NCBI RefSeq assembly: GCF_022965805.1
Contig: NC_133108.1
Span: forward strand, 36,653,361 to 36,717,360
From: Primulina eburnea
Lineage: Eukaryota; Streptophyta; Magnoliopsida; Lamiales; Gesneriaceae
Direction: 5' to 3'
DNA: 64,000 bases
In this document: positions 46,211 to 57,087 of the stretch, piece after piece
How the letters are laid out: each line of letters opens with the position of its first letter
Numbering within the stretch: the first letter of the stretch is position 1
The notes under the pieces: model-generated
The model's input: the letters and a program-made list of their open reading frames with translations, nothing else
What the model was told of the DNA's origin: nothing
Database searches by the model: none
Translations under genes and position numbers: made by a program

Positions 46211-46219
46211 TTGTTTTAA
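46211..46219. repeat. right 9-bp target-site duplication (ttgttttaa)
   Basis: Exact copy of 39508-39516. Confidence 0.9.
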
Positions 46220-46395
46220 TGTTGTGTAGTAAAAAAGCAAATCAGGTTGGTCGGGTACATAGTTTGGTTTAGATTTTATGGTCTTTTAGGGTTTGGGATT
46301 GGTTCAATGTTGATTTTTTTTTGTAATGTCCTTACTTCTACCCGACTGAAATCCACACATGACACAACCTACCCTAATTGACATTTCTATTTATT

Positions 46396-46640
46396 TCTCC
46401 AAAAGGTGAAATCGCTCACCTTAGGCGCCCCTCACCCCCGGCCCGACAGGAATATGAGAAGAGGTAAATCATGGTGATTCAGCCAACCAACAGCAGCTAG
46501 ACCTTATGGTCCGCCGCGCACAAGGAGCTCCCCCTCATTGGAGGGAATTTAACTCCCACACTGCCGCTTGCGAGACTCGATCCCTGGTCATTTCTCCAAG
46601 ATTCACTGCTGCTGACCAACTGAGCTAAGCCCATGCGAGC
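46396..46640 (-). mobile_element. tRNA-derived SINE with 16-bp target duplication
   Basis: The minus strand starts near 46640 with GCTCGCATGG, then GGCTTAGCTCAGTTGGTC, which fits an RNA polymerase III A box. About 35 bases on, GGGATCGAGTCTC fits a B box. The body, about 245 bp, has no coding capacity and ends GATTTCACCTTTTGGAGA. The bases GACATTTCTATTTATT flank it on both sides (46380-46395 and 46641-46656), as expected for LINE-driven insertion. Specific SINE family not identified. Confidence 0.85.
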
Positions 46641-46656
46641 GACATTTCTATTTATT

Positions 46657-47640
46657 ATTATTATTATTATGGGGAGCAACTGCAATATAATAATAAACAA
46701 GATTACTTGATATTCAATTTATGGCACGCTTTCGAGGTAAAAATTATTAAACCTAGCGTAGGTTATTTTAAGGTAGGAAATATTTTGAAGATCAATCAAT
46801 TTTTTAATCATCCCTTACTATTGAAGTGACAAAAATTATATATTTCGTCAACTAGTATGAAAGTTATATAGTGAACCACAATGCCTCGATCTAACAAATG
46901 TCTTATTATGTAGAACTCTTTTTCTAACATTGGTTAGAAAAAGAAGTTAATAATAGTTTGTAACAAGTTATAATGAGCTTCTATAAAACGATTATGGAAA
47001 TGAAATAGTTGTTATAAGAGCATATTGTGTGTCGCACTTGGGAGCGACTAGGACCGATTTGTGAAAGAATGGTTTCAATTGCGATCAATAACAAGAACAT
47101 CAGGTAAAGGTGTTAATCGACCAGTTCAGTTTTATAAAAAATTATTTTTTGGTTTTTCGTTTTTGGTTTTAAAAATGAATAATTTGGTATCCAAACTTTT
47201 TTATTTCGGTTTGATTATGTTTGGATAATTAAATTTATAATTTAAATATAATATTGATGGGTAATGACCCAATTAAATTGGCCAATGATGGGTTATAATT
47301 CCAATTTAATTATTCGTCTCATTGTTAAAACAAAAGTTTGTTACAAAAGCCCAAGCCCACTAGACTTTCCTAAAACATCTATAGATAAAAGAAGACTTTC
47401 ATTATCCAAGGCATACTCTTATTTTTCCTAATTAAGCTCTATAAATTTCAAAGAATATCTTTGTACTTGTTTTCTTACTTGAGCGAAAACTGACGAAAAT
47501 TGTTATTTACTGGATATTAGACATATTTACGACCTTCCGGAGTACCAGTGATAGGATCGATTAGGGGGATAATCGTTGAGCTACAATAGCTCGGTTCTTG
47601 AAATATTGAATATATATGAATTAAATCGAATTTGATTTTC
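46657..47640. other. gene-free stretch
   Basis: Starts with a short (TTA)n run. A 'ggttttataaaaaattatttttt' region (47120-47250) is low complexity. 47260-47580 has mixed composition without a coding frame and may be a small repeat. No gene seen. Confidence 0.4.
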
Positions 47641-50560
47641 AAACCAAGCGGAAAACACTCAAAATGATCTTTCGTTGAAACCGATTAAGTATTTTGTAAA
47701 CAATTTAAAATAATGCAAGTTGAATGAGTAAAAATATTTTGGTTGAAACATTTTATCAAACACTTGATATGTAATATTTTGATATTTGAAGAACACATAA
47801 AATACTTCAAAAATGCATCTTTAAAACATTAGAAATGATAAGTAAATGCAACAAACAAATAGACATACATTTTTTTATGGATTTTCGAAGATTAACAACT
47901 CCTACGTCTCCCCTTCTTTCCTTTGGGAATGATTCAATAAAAAACTTTGATTTATACAACACCTTGTACAAACTCATTTCAACTCATGAATTATCTCTTT
48001 TCTAATTGAAACTCCTAACACACTCTCGATTGTAAGCCGCAACCTCACAATCTGCATAATATTTAACTTCTCTTATGTCAAGACTACAAACACAATTTTT
48101 AACATCTTTGTTTGAAGACTCACTCAACTAAACTTTGAAGTTCAACTCTCTTGTATCATTTACAGTGTATATCTCAAATGTATCCTCACACATAGGATTG
48201 TGCTCTCAACTAGCAGATTTCTCCATGTTATCTATCCTTACTTTGAATCCCCTTGAAAAGTCCTTGTTTGATCTTCAAGATATTGTATTTATAGGTCCTA
48301 GCAATGATATAGACGTTAGACACAAGAATATGATTGTTTAGAAAGTTTCTGTACTGTTTCTGAAATTACAACAGTCAAATTTGCTTTGCTGGATATTTTC
48401 CCGAGCCTAATCTGGTCAACTAGTTCAATTCAGTTCTGGTCTGCTCAACTGTCATGGTCTGCTCAACTGGTCCAGTCCAGTCCAACTCTGATATGCTCAA
48501 TTGAACCTGTTGATGGGGTATGTTGAAATCAATCTAGCTGAACCAGTAGCTTTGTCATCATTTATCAGCATCTTAAACTCCGATTCGAACTTTGACTTGT
48601 GATATGATCTATAGACTATCGTCTTAGCTTCGTGACGCATACTGAATTGTTTCATTTGGATAACCGAGCTGATTAGGATGACCAAAATACCGCAACGTCT
48701 CATGCCCAACCGATTGTTGTTTTCGTGCAATCAGTTTGGTTTTTCGACTATCAGTTTGACCTAGATAACATTCGATTTAGCTCAACTAACTGAAATACAA
48801 CTTGTCCCAAATTGAGTTTTCTATTCATTCGTCTTGGTATCTGGTCATTCGGATTAAGGAGATGTAAGATATCATCAAAATGCCAAAGCTTTCCATATTT
48901 TTAGTTTTGCTAAATACGAGTTTCAGCTTCCATCTTGAGTTAAAAACTTCACATTAGAGTAAATATGTTAGAAGCACAATAACAAGTTTTGTTATCATCA
49001 AAATCAAGATTGTTAGAGTTTCTAAACTCAAAAATCTCCTTTTTTTTTGATGACCAACAAACTTGGATAAATAAATATTTCAATTAACATATTTCTCCTT
49101 ATTTTTGTGTGAATTAAAAGGTCATATTTTCAAAACAAGTTAAGCACAAAATTTTTATACTCCTCAATATTTAAAATGAGTTACCCCCTATAGCTCTGGA
49201 ATTTTGAAATTTATTAAAGAAGATGGATAACTAACCAATATTCTCTAAAACTCATTTTCTGTTGCAACACATATGCCATGCCTTCAACGAATAAACTGCC
49301 TTTTCTCGAGCATGAATATGATGCAAATTTTATATCGCTGCAATCATATATGAGTATATTTTGCAATGAAAATTTTTTTTTGTCATTTCGACACTCGAGC
49401 AAGAAGTTATGTCATTTTTCCCAAGGTCGCTGCAAGCTGCCAAAAAATTGAAACTTTGCATATATGAGTTAGAAAAATATGAAAAACGAATTTTAAAGAT
49501 CAAAATCAGTTTCGAATGTTCTTTCAAGAACAACTCTGTTAGGATCGGTTTGATGGGTCAAAGTATTTAGAAGGGAGGTTGAATAAACACTTAGTGATTT
49601 TTGGCTCTTTTCAAAAATTTAAATCAGTTTGGTGATCAACTGAATTCAAGATCTTGTTGTTTATATCAGTCAGTTATTGCGGAAATAAACTAACGGATAG
49701 ATTGAATACTCAAGGAATAAATGAAACACTGACAAAACGATTTTTATGGATGTTCGGAGACTACAAACGCTCCTACGTCACTCTTTCTATCACAAAGATA
49801 TGTTTTCACTAAAAGACTTTGATTGATAACAAAAATTGTAATAACCCATACTTCAGTTTGGACTTAAGAACTTTCAAATTGAAACTCTTAGTTTCTAACA
49901 ACTTATCAGTACACGGACTGATTATCTTTCGTAGCACAATTGATCTCAAAAGATCGAATACAACAGTGTAATGTGCTAATGTTTTTGCTCAAATAATAGC
50001 CTGACTGCTATGAATATGACTTTGAGATGTGAGTCTTTTGTCTATGTAAATTTTGTAACTGGTCTTGAGTAACTGGATCTTTCAAGTGTTCTTTCTTTCA
50101 GAAATTCTCAATCAATCTTCTTACCGAACTCCTCAGCTATTTATAGGCTTTGCTTCCAACGGTAACATCAAATGCATTAATTAATACATATCCGTTGATT
50201 CGTCTTTTCTGAGTGTGTTGTCATTTTTATGACAATAGTATGATGTTGCAATCTGCTGTGCGGCACTCCTTCTGTTAGTTGCAGTCAGCTTAGTATGACT
50301 TGTCGGTTCAAAGTTGTTCCAACTTATGACTGTTGAACTGATTAGGAGTTCAACTATTTGACTTATCATTTAAACTGACTTAAACGTTCTGGTCAGTTCT
50401 AACTAATAATTCAGTTGACTTTACCGAATCAATTAAGTTTGTTCAGTTGGATTTCATTTGATCATTTATCTTATTAATCTTTTTCGGATGAATTCTTTCA
50501 TCTTATATGATCAGTTATATATAATTCCAGTTTAGTTTGATCAGTTCTGCATGTATCAAT
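47640..50560 (-). mobile_element. two related LTR-like sequences, decayed
   Basis: 47860-48310 and 49720-50150 resemble each other in the same orientation. Both have 'tttttatggat.ttcg.aga', 'ctcctacgtc', 'actttgatt.ata' and, about 400 bp on, a TTTATAGG (minus-strand CCTATAAA, a TATA candidate). This fits LTRs of one retrotransposon family read on the minus strand. 48960-49060 has 'gttttgttatcatcaaaatc', reminiscent of retroelement ends in asterids. Boundaries and target duplications were not found. Confidence 0.45.
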
Positions 50561-50763
50561 TCTTTAATTGTCAAACTTTGAAATCATTAATTCTAATATT
50601 TTTTTTTTTCTTTTTGGTGTTTGACAAAACTTAGACTTCGTGAACTGATATAACTGATAGTATATAAAATAATCTTTTATTGAAATGTACAGATTCGTAC
50701 AATAGAAGCTGAGATTGAGTGAATTGATAAGCTGTTGAGCTGCTAGTCTGTTAAACTGATAAA

Positions 50764-51534
50764 AGAGATTGTACATCAATTCTTAGCTTTCTTATCAGCT
50801 GGTCTTTGATCAGTTGGATGTTCAGTTCTTTTCTTTGAAGGTCCACCTTGTCCTTGACTTTGTTCTTGACTACTTTGTTTCTTTTCCTCCTTTTTGTCAA
50901 CACCCCCGATGTGAGAGAGAAGACGTAGTTCTGAACTGACTTGAGATACTACATTAAGCATTTTTTTATTGCATTAAGTCCATTCTCTTGGATATAATTG
51001 TATGCACAAAGTAAATTATGTTGATGAGCATGTCCTGGGTTTGGAACAAAGCAGGAACCGTGACTCTATCCTTCTTCGATTGATCAACAGCAAGAAACAG
51101 AGCAGTTATGTCTTTGGTGATCTTTTTGAGATCCTTCATTGTATGTTCTTTGATGGAATCAAATCTTAGATTGTGCATCAGTTGAGTAGATTTGACTTCT
51201 GAAACTGTAGACATAAGGTTGTGCAAACTGGACTGAATTTCTTCAATAATAATATTAGTTGCAATTGATATTGCAGGAGATAAGACTTCAGTTATTGCTA
51301 TTGCTTTGCCTTTGTCCTTCTCACTGAAAGTCACAATTGCTAGGTCTTCAGTTCTAGCGGCACTTGGATTGTCCAATTCAGTAGCAATTCTTCAACTGCA
51401 TCCTTTTGAAGATTAGAAGCTGGGGGATGGGGCAAAGAAGCAGTTGAACTGGACAGTGCATCAGTGGTTTTCTTCATGTCCAGTAATTTCTTCTGAGATG
51501 CTTCAGTTATGTAAAAGTAGTCGTAAATTACCAT
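50764..51534 (-). pseudogene. hypothetical retroelement-associated ORF, broken
   Basis: Two frames on the minus strand (51376-50966 and 50961-50776, with an overlapping start at 51534) probably formed one protein. It has a helical N-terminal part (FSEKDKGKAIAITEVLS), then a middle with LMHNLRFDSIKEHTMKDLKK and FHTIISKRMDL-like sequence. It ends in a very charged tail (KKEEKKQSSQEQSQGQ, KKRTEHPTDQRPADKKAKN). No enzyme domain is recognised. Such coiled, lysine/glutamine-tailed ORFs occur in large nonautonomous retroelements of related plants (inference). The stop between the frames is at about 50964. Confidence 0.4.
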
Positions 51535-51775
51535 TGATTGAATTGACCCGGTTAAAACTAATGGTCTTGGAACTGACTTTGCAGTTTCTTCATAAATTAT
51601 TTATTCAATTTGTAACTGAACTGTTTCATATTTTTGTTCAGTCCGAACTACTGACTGAATTTCTTCTTCAATTGTTTTTGCCATAGCCTCAAAGGCTACT
51701 TATTCTAAGGAGTTGTATTCTGCACCCTGCTCCTCTTGTTTAACATGTTCTAACTCCAATAAGTAGTAACCGATC

Positions 51776-52190
51776 TTGACTTCATTGGATGACAATGAAT
51801 CGACGAGTTCTTGTGTGAATCTTGAAAATACTTTAAGAAATGGTGACATTTATGATATTGATGCAAAATATACTTTTTCAGAACTACAAGTTTTGCAAGT
51901 AAAAATTAGAGTTTTTAAAAACAATATATATGTTTCCAAATATGATGATGGCTTATAGGACAATACTCATGAGTATTGCATATGTCGAAAGAGGTTTTTC
52001 AAAACTAATTAATAAAATCTTACTTACGAACCACTATGACTTAAGATAGTCTAAATGGATTAGAGATTTTATACATCGAAAAGAATATTTTGGAAAACAT
52101 TGAATATGATGTTGTTATTGATCATTTTACCTCTAAAAATATATCAAGAAGACCTTTTATTCGAGTTACCTCGATGTTTTTTGGTGTATA
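51776..52190 (+). pseudogene. hAT transposase C-terminal remnant (TTF/ZMYM1-like)
   Basis: Plus-strand fragments in shifting frames give NGDIYDIDAKYTFSELQVLQ, then SIAYVERGFSKLINKILLT, then IEKNILENIEYDVVIDHF. This is the order of the C-terminal dimerisation region of plant TTF-type (zinc finger MYM-like) hAT transposases, where the middle block normally reads SAERSFSKLK. Multiple frameshifts and stops; the N-terminus and catalytic region are missing. Confidence 0.7.
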
Positions 52191-52552
52191 TATTCTATAA
52201 TGGATGATGTAAAGTTTGGAATGTAATACAAATTATGGATCAGAAAATAAAATTGAAACATAATTTATAATTCACTCTAGATCTTTAGACAACAAGAACC
52301 GACTTTGAAACTATTTGTATATGATAATTATGCCACAATGTGTTATTTTCTGGGTTGAAGTATTTATATATTGTTTCTTCCAAATATTTTAATTATTTAT
52401 TTGATTTTTGTCCTATTTTGATTAACTTAATTTCAGTTGAGATATTGATCGTTTTTTCGTTTCATTTTTTTTAAAAAATAAAAATAATGAAAAATTGGAA
52501 ATATGTTAATCACATTTTAAAATAAGATTAAACCCCTAAAAAATATTTTATA

Positions 52553-52960
52553 GGTAAAAACTTGTGTGAGACGGTGTCACGAGTCGTATTTTGTGAGAGA
52601 GATATCTTATTTGGATCATATATGAAAAAATATTAATTTTTATACTAAGAGCGTGTTTGGTTGAGTGGATTAAATAAGGATAGATTAATAGTCAAATATT
52701 TATCGTTAAAATTTTAAGATGTTTTAATAATCATTTTGACCCGGTTTAAGATCCAATTTTATTAATCAAATAGTTATACATAAAATTGGATCTTAAATCG
52801 GGTCAAAATTATTATTAAAACAACTTAAAATTTTAACGATAAATATTTGACTATTAATCTATCCTTAGTTAATCTACTCAACCAAACACACTCTAAGAGT
52901 ATTATTTTTTATTATGAATATCGATACTATTAGACATATCTCACAGATAAAGATTCGTTA
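52553..52960 (+). repeat. GTGTGAGACGGT repeat, copy C, interrupted by a MITE
   Basis: Left part 52553-52648 ('aaaacttgtgtgagacggtg' to 'tttttatacta') and right part from 52894 ('taagagtatt', 'gaatatcgata', 'ctcacagataaagattcgtt') rejoin to the same family as 38046-38235. Between them lies the MITE at 52649-52893. Confidence 0.8.
52649..52893. mobile_element. Tourist-like (PIF/Harbinger) MITE, 245 bp hairpin
   Basis: Starts GAGCGTGTTTGGTTGAG and ends CTCAACCAAACACACTC, flanked by TAA on both sides (52646-52648 and 52894-52896). The arms pair over about 110 bp with few mismatches around a small loop, so it is an almost full-length hairpin. The 3-bp TAA duplication and TIR fit Tourist-like elements. 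The interrupted host repeat confirms the insertion. Confidence 0.88.
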
Positions 52961-53711
52961 TATCATATTTGAATAAAAAATTGTACATGAGATGTATAGA
53001 TTCCTTTTGTACCATTAGCATGTTATATATGGCAACTTTGTGTACAAATTTAAATATTTGATCGATATATTCATTTTTCCGAAAACAATTATGCAAATAT
53101 TCGATAAGATCATGAAGCAAATATTTAATAACTCCATTTTTATTTATTTCCTTTTCACAATGCATAATTATGGGATTTTTAATTTTTTATTTCTTTCCCA
53201 TAAATTGAAATTTTATTAATATATCATCATCACGTATAAAAAAACTCGAATAAATTTAAAAATAATCATCATCTCCATTAAAAAATTAATAAACAAAATA
53301 ATTTATTGGTCAAAGATTTTCTATTACATTCCAAATTTATTATTTTATTATCATAACTTATTACAAGCTGACCAAATCATATTTCGGATGTAAATTTTTA
53401 ATATTTTTAATAATTATTTATTTATATTAACTAAAAAGTTTAATATTCGACAAATTTGATTTCAAATTACTATAAAATTTGAATGCATTTTAATTAATTT
53501 TATTTATGTGATAATACAATTTTAATTATTGTTATATTTTATAGACCCTACAAAATTGAAGGAAGATTGCCGTAATTTGCAGATATATATATTCGATTTC
53601 TTATACCGCTGATTCCTTCTCTCGGATTGGTGGGAGAGAGAAGCCCCACGCAGAATTTCTCCCTCCCAACGCTGCGGTGGAGGAGATTATTTTTGGATTT
53701 GTTGTTCGAGG
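52961..53711 (+). promoter_or_regulatory. upstream region and leader of the R3H gene
   Basis: AT-rich, no coding frame of note. A TA-rich 'agatatatatattcg' at 53581-53595 lies about 120 bp before the ATG and is followed by a pyrimidine-rich, GC-richer leader ('gattccttctctcggattgg'). It is a plausible core promoter, but the start site is not proven. Confidence 0.4.
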
Positions 53712-56700
53712 ATGAATATGACTTCTCTAGAAGCTAACGGGATTTCTGTCGTTACGGAGCCACCGCCGGTCTATGTTGCCATGGTTGACCCGTTTCTCGT
53801 TGAAGCTCTTCAGAATCCTCGTCATCGTCTGACTAGTAAGTTTGTTTTCTTGTTTCGATGATTTTGTTTGTTTGAAGTTCAATTTTTTTTTGGTATTCGC
53901 TCTTGTTTTGGTTGCGTTAATTTGCCCATGGTGTCGTGCTTGAGGTGGATTTATGCTCTTTGTGTCTGGAGAAGTTGGAAGTTATTGAGGTAGATCTAGT
54001 GGGGTTTTGGGTATCTGGATTAGGGTGTGTTTTGTTTTGTTTTATTGGTTGTGTGGACTTTGGGAATTTTGGGTGCTTGGCTGATTTAGATCTGGGTCGG
54101 GAAAAGCTGACGGTGCACTGTACGTTGCAGAGAAACAGAAAGGTGTTGTGTTCTGATTTCCAACATGCTGTTGAACTAATTTTTATTGCTTGCAGATTTT
54201 GTTGGTTGTATCCTGAATTGCGGGAGATAATTTTTTATGGGTGTTGTTTTACTGGTACTGGCTACAATTGTGATTTGCAACTTTGTAGAAGTTCTCCGGA
54301 TTACATGATTTGTACATTTTTCATTTACTATAAAAGAATGAATTGCTTGTGAATATTATGATTAACATCATATGTTGAATTTGACTTCTTGAGTTACTTC
54401 TTTTCAGTAACTATTTGGTTTGTTAAAATTTGATGGATGGATTATTTATCTCAAATGGACAAGTACAGCCTTCCCATATCAATTACAGAAATAATATAAC
54501 TGATTGACCTTTCTTCTTCTGATGGTTTCTTAGTTGATGAGAACCTGGAGGCAGTTAAGGCCAATAGTGTGAACAATGCAAAGTTAATTTGTTAAAATAC
54601 TCGGGAAAAAATTGCCTAGCAATTTATCCTATATCGAATATCGATAAATAGAAGGGAATCAGAAACTTGATGTTGCACGGATAATAGTTCATTTGATCAA
54701 TGTTTAATTTTTTTTGTTTACTTTGCATATAAGCAAGGCAGTATGTTCAGTAGTAAAACATACCAGGTTCAATTCATTTATATTCCTTAACTTCCTCTTT
54801 TAAGTTTGTTGTTATTGTTAAATACATAATTTCTATGCATTCATACTTCAGTGGCCTAATAGAGGCAGAGCAACGTAAATCTGATTACCATTAACAAGTC
54901 TTCATGGGCCTGCCCTCAAGATATCGGAATTCAATCATGTTTTTCAACTTCTAGTTTTCCTCTCAAAAAATATTAGAATATTTTTCTTTCCAAATATCAT
55001 AACAGTTTGAAAACGATATTTGGAATTGGCAGTTGGCCAACTGTAAAACTTTATGGAAAAATACTACATTATTTACATTCTCGTAATTATTTTTTTGTGC
55101 TTTTGTTTTTGCTGTATTGCTTTCCTTATATATTGAGTTACTGATTGTATAGGATATCTGCTTAGATATTTTTCAATATCTTTTGTCCACTTATATATGA
55201 TGTAAATTATGTCTGGATTATTTTAGTCCCCATTCCCCAATAATGTGTACCTTTGAAGTTTGTTACATATACTTATTTTCATGGTGCACTTGTGTCGGGG
55301 TCAGGGTCGGGGTCGGTGTGTGCAAAATCATCTCTGTGGCTGGTGAGATTTGAACATGATATCATTGTTTTAACTCTTAAGATATTTGAATAATTTCTGT
55401 TCACATTATTGAAATTTATTTATTTTTCCTTTCTGTTTATTATTTGGATAAAGATTTCTTTTTCTTTAATAATATTTTTTTGGATAAAGTTGATATATTT
55501 TCTTTTGTAACTATTTACCAGTTCTACGGATGGAACTCGATGTGCAGAAGTTCTTTCAGAATTCTGATCTACAGATGTTTGTCTTTCCGCACTTCCCTAC
55601 TTCATACCTTCGTCTTGCAGCTCATCGTGTTGCTCAACATTATGGCTTGCAGACCATGATTCAGGATAATGTTGTAGATGGCCAGGGAAGTGGAATTTTG
55701 GTTATAAAGAAGGCAGACAGCAAGTTCCCTGCCATCTGTTTATCAGATGTTCCAGCGAAAGAGGCAGAAAATGACAAATCTGATCAAATCAAAATTGTTA
55801 TAAGGCCTAGAGCTTCTAGAGGTTCCTCAGGTGACGCCAATGAACAGGGGACTAAACGTAGTTCAGTAAGAACTGTGGAAGAAAGGAAGGAGGAGTATGA
55901 CAGAGCACGGGCTCGTATTTTCCATAGTTCTAGTGGTTCTGAGTCGGAAGATGCGTTAACTCAAGTTGCTTCTGATGTGAGGAATTTGACTCTAGATGAG
56001 AATGAGGTTTCAAGGAACCTGGATGTGGATGTTGACAAGAGCATCTGGAGCAGGGATACCGGTAGTTCCTTAAGAGTAGCCATTTTTAGGGACAGGGAAA
56101 AAGATCGCACTGACCCTGATTACGATCGCAGTTATGGAAGGTAGTATGAACTTGCATTTCACTTCACACAATTTTTGCTATTTGAATTATTAGGCTGATC
56201 TTGGAGGTACCCTTATAGGCTTCTAGTATTGAAATATAAGCTTCAAAAGTCATACCAATGTACTTAATAAATGGATAAGACCGATTAACCTTACTTTTGT
56301 GGATGCTTTAGCCGAACCTCCCAATTCTAATGCCCATAGATCGACATTGATAATGTTTTGTTTGCAGTTTGTACTAAAACCAATCTGAGATTCTTCTGTT
56401 TTCTGATTTGATGCAGATATGTTAAAAGCACTCCCAACACTCAAAATTTCAGCTTAGCACCTTGTAATTTGCAGAAATTCCAACCTCCATTCGTCCAGTA
56501 TGATTCTGTTTTCCCCCAGTTGCATCAAATGCCAGCACCTCAGGCTTCTCTTAACTACAGCAGCCCAGTGATGAGTCCTTACTGTGCCGCAGGAGTGAAT
56601 CAGACTCCTAGGGATGCTTTATATATGCAATGGCAGCAAACCCAATCCATGATGTATGCACATTCGTATAACCAAATGAGACGCACTCTTTTTCAGGTAA

Positions 56701-57087
56701 ACACCACAATCTAAATTCATCAAACTAGTTTGGATACCTTTTGAATTCAACAAATTTGAATTCCCCCTTCTATTGTTTGTTATAAATCGGTATAATGGAT
56801 TTCAAATTATCGTCAAATATGGCCGTTCTAAATTATTAATCAAATCCAAACCACGGCATCCAAACACAACCCCGAATCATTTTTGGTGTACTTGTACTTT
56901 TTATGTATCTTAGCATTTTTAATGCTGCTGTACCTAGTATTTCTTTCTTTTCACGGAACCATCACAATTTTACATGACTAATGCAGTGCCTTCACAAGCA
57001 GTTAATTCATCTGTATATGTATAATCTTTCTTGTAGGCTCCCTTCTGTCAGCAGCCACTGAGTTTTGATTACTCCCAGAATCATTGA
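53712..57087 (+). CDS. R3H and SUZ domain single-stranded nucleic-acid-binding protein, four exons
   Basis: Exons 53712-53835, 55522-56140, 56417-56696 and 57037-57087, all GT-AG, give a continuous 357-residue frame from MNMTSLEANGISVV to QPLSFDYSQNH. The R3H domain (about 44-105) holds the R-x3-H signature at R72 and H76 (LRLAAHRVAQHYGL). A SUZ-like region follows (about 131-175; IVIRPRASRG, then VRTVEERKEEYDRARARIF). The C-terminal half is low-complexity and rich in Q, P and Y (QYDSVFPQLHQMPAPQ). R3H binds single-stranded RNA or DNA and SUZ binds RNA. Plant members such as Arabidopsis At2g40960 and At3g56680 (from memory) have no settled function. It is convergent with the downstream MYBC1-type gene. 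Exon borders were chosen by frame and splice consensus. Confidence 0.92.
53836..55521 (+). other. intron 1 of the R3H gene
   Basis: 1.69 kb, starting GTAAGTTT and ending TTTACCAG. A 138-codon open stretch at 53936-54352 lies wholly inside and is not expected to be translated. No transposon with clear ends is visible. Confidence 0.85.
56727..56872. mobile_element. possible small MITE in intron 3 of the R3H gene
   Basis: The ends 'agtttggatacc' (near 56727) and 'ggcatccaaacac' (near 56860) are inverted to each other and enclose AT-rich sequence with further pairing ('aatttgaattc' near 56752, 'ggatttcaaatta' near 56800). The target duplication is unclear. Confidence 0.4.

Noticed and set aside
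46610..46640. tRNA gene
   Set aside because: The A-box-like sequence looks tRNA-derived, but no cloverleaf or acceptor stem can be formed and the target duplication shows it is a SINE.
46497..46700. 67-codon ORF over the SINE
   Set aside because: It overlaps the pol III-type SINE and its flanking duplication. SINEs do not encode protein.
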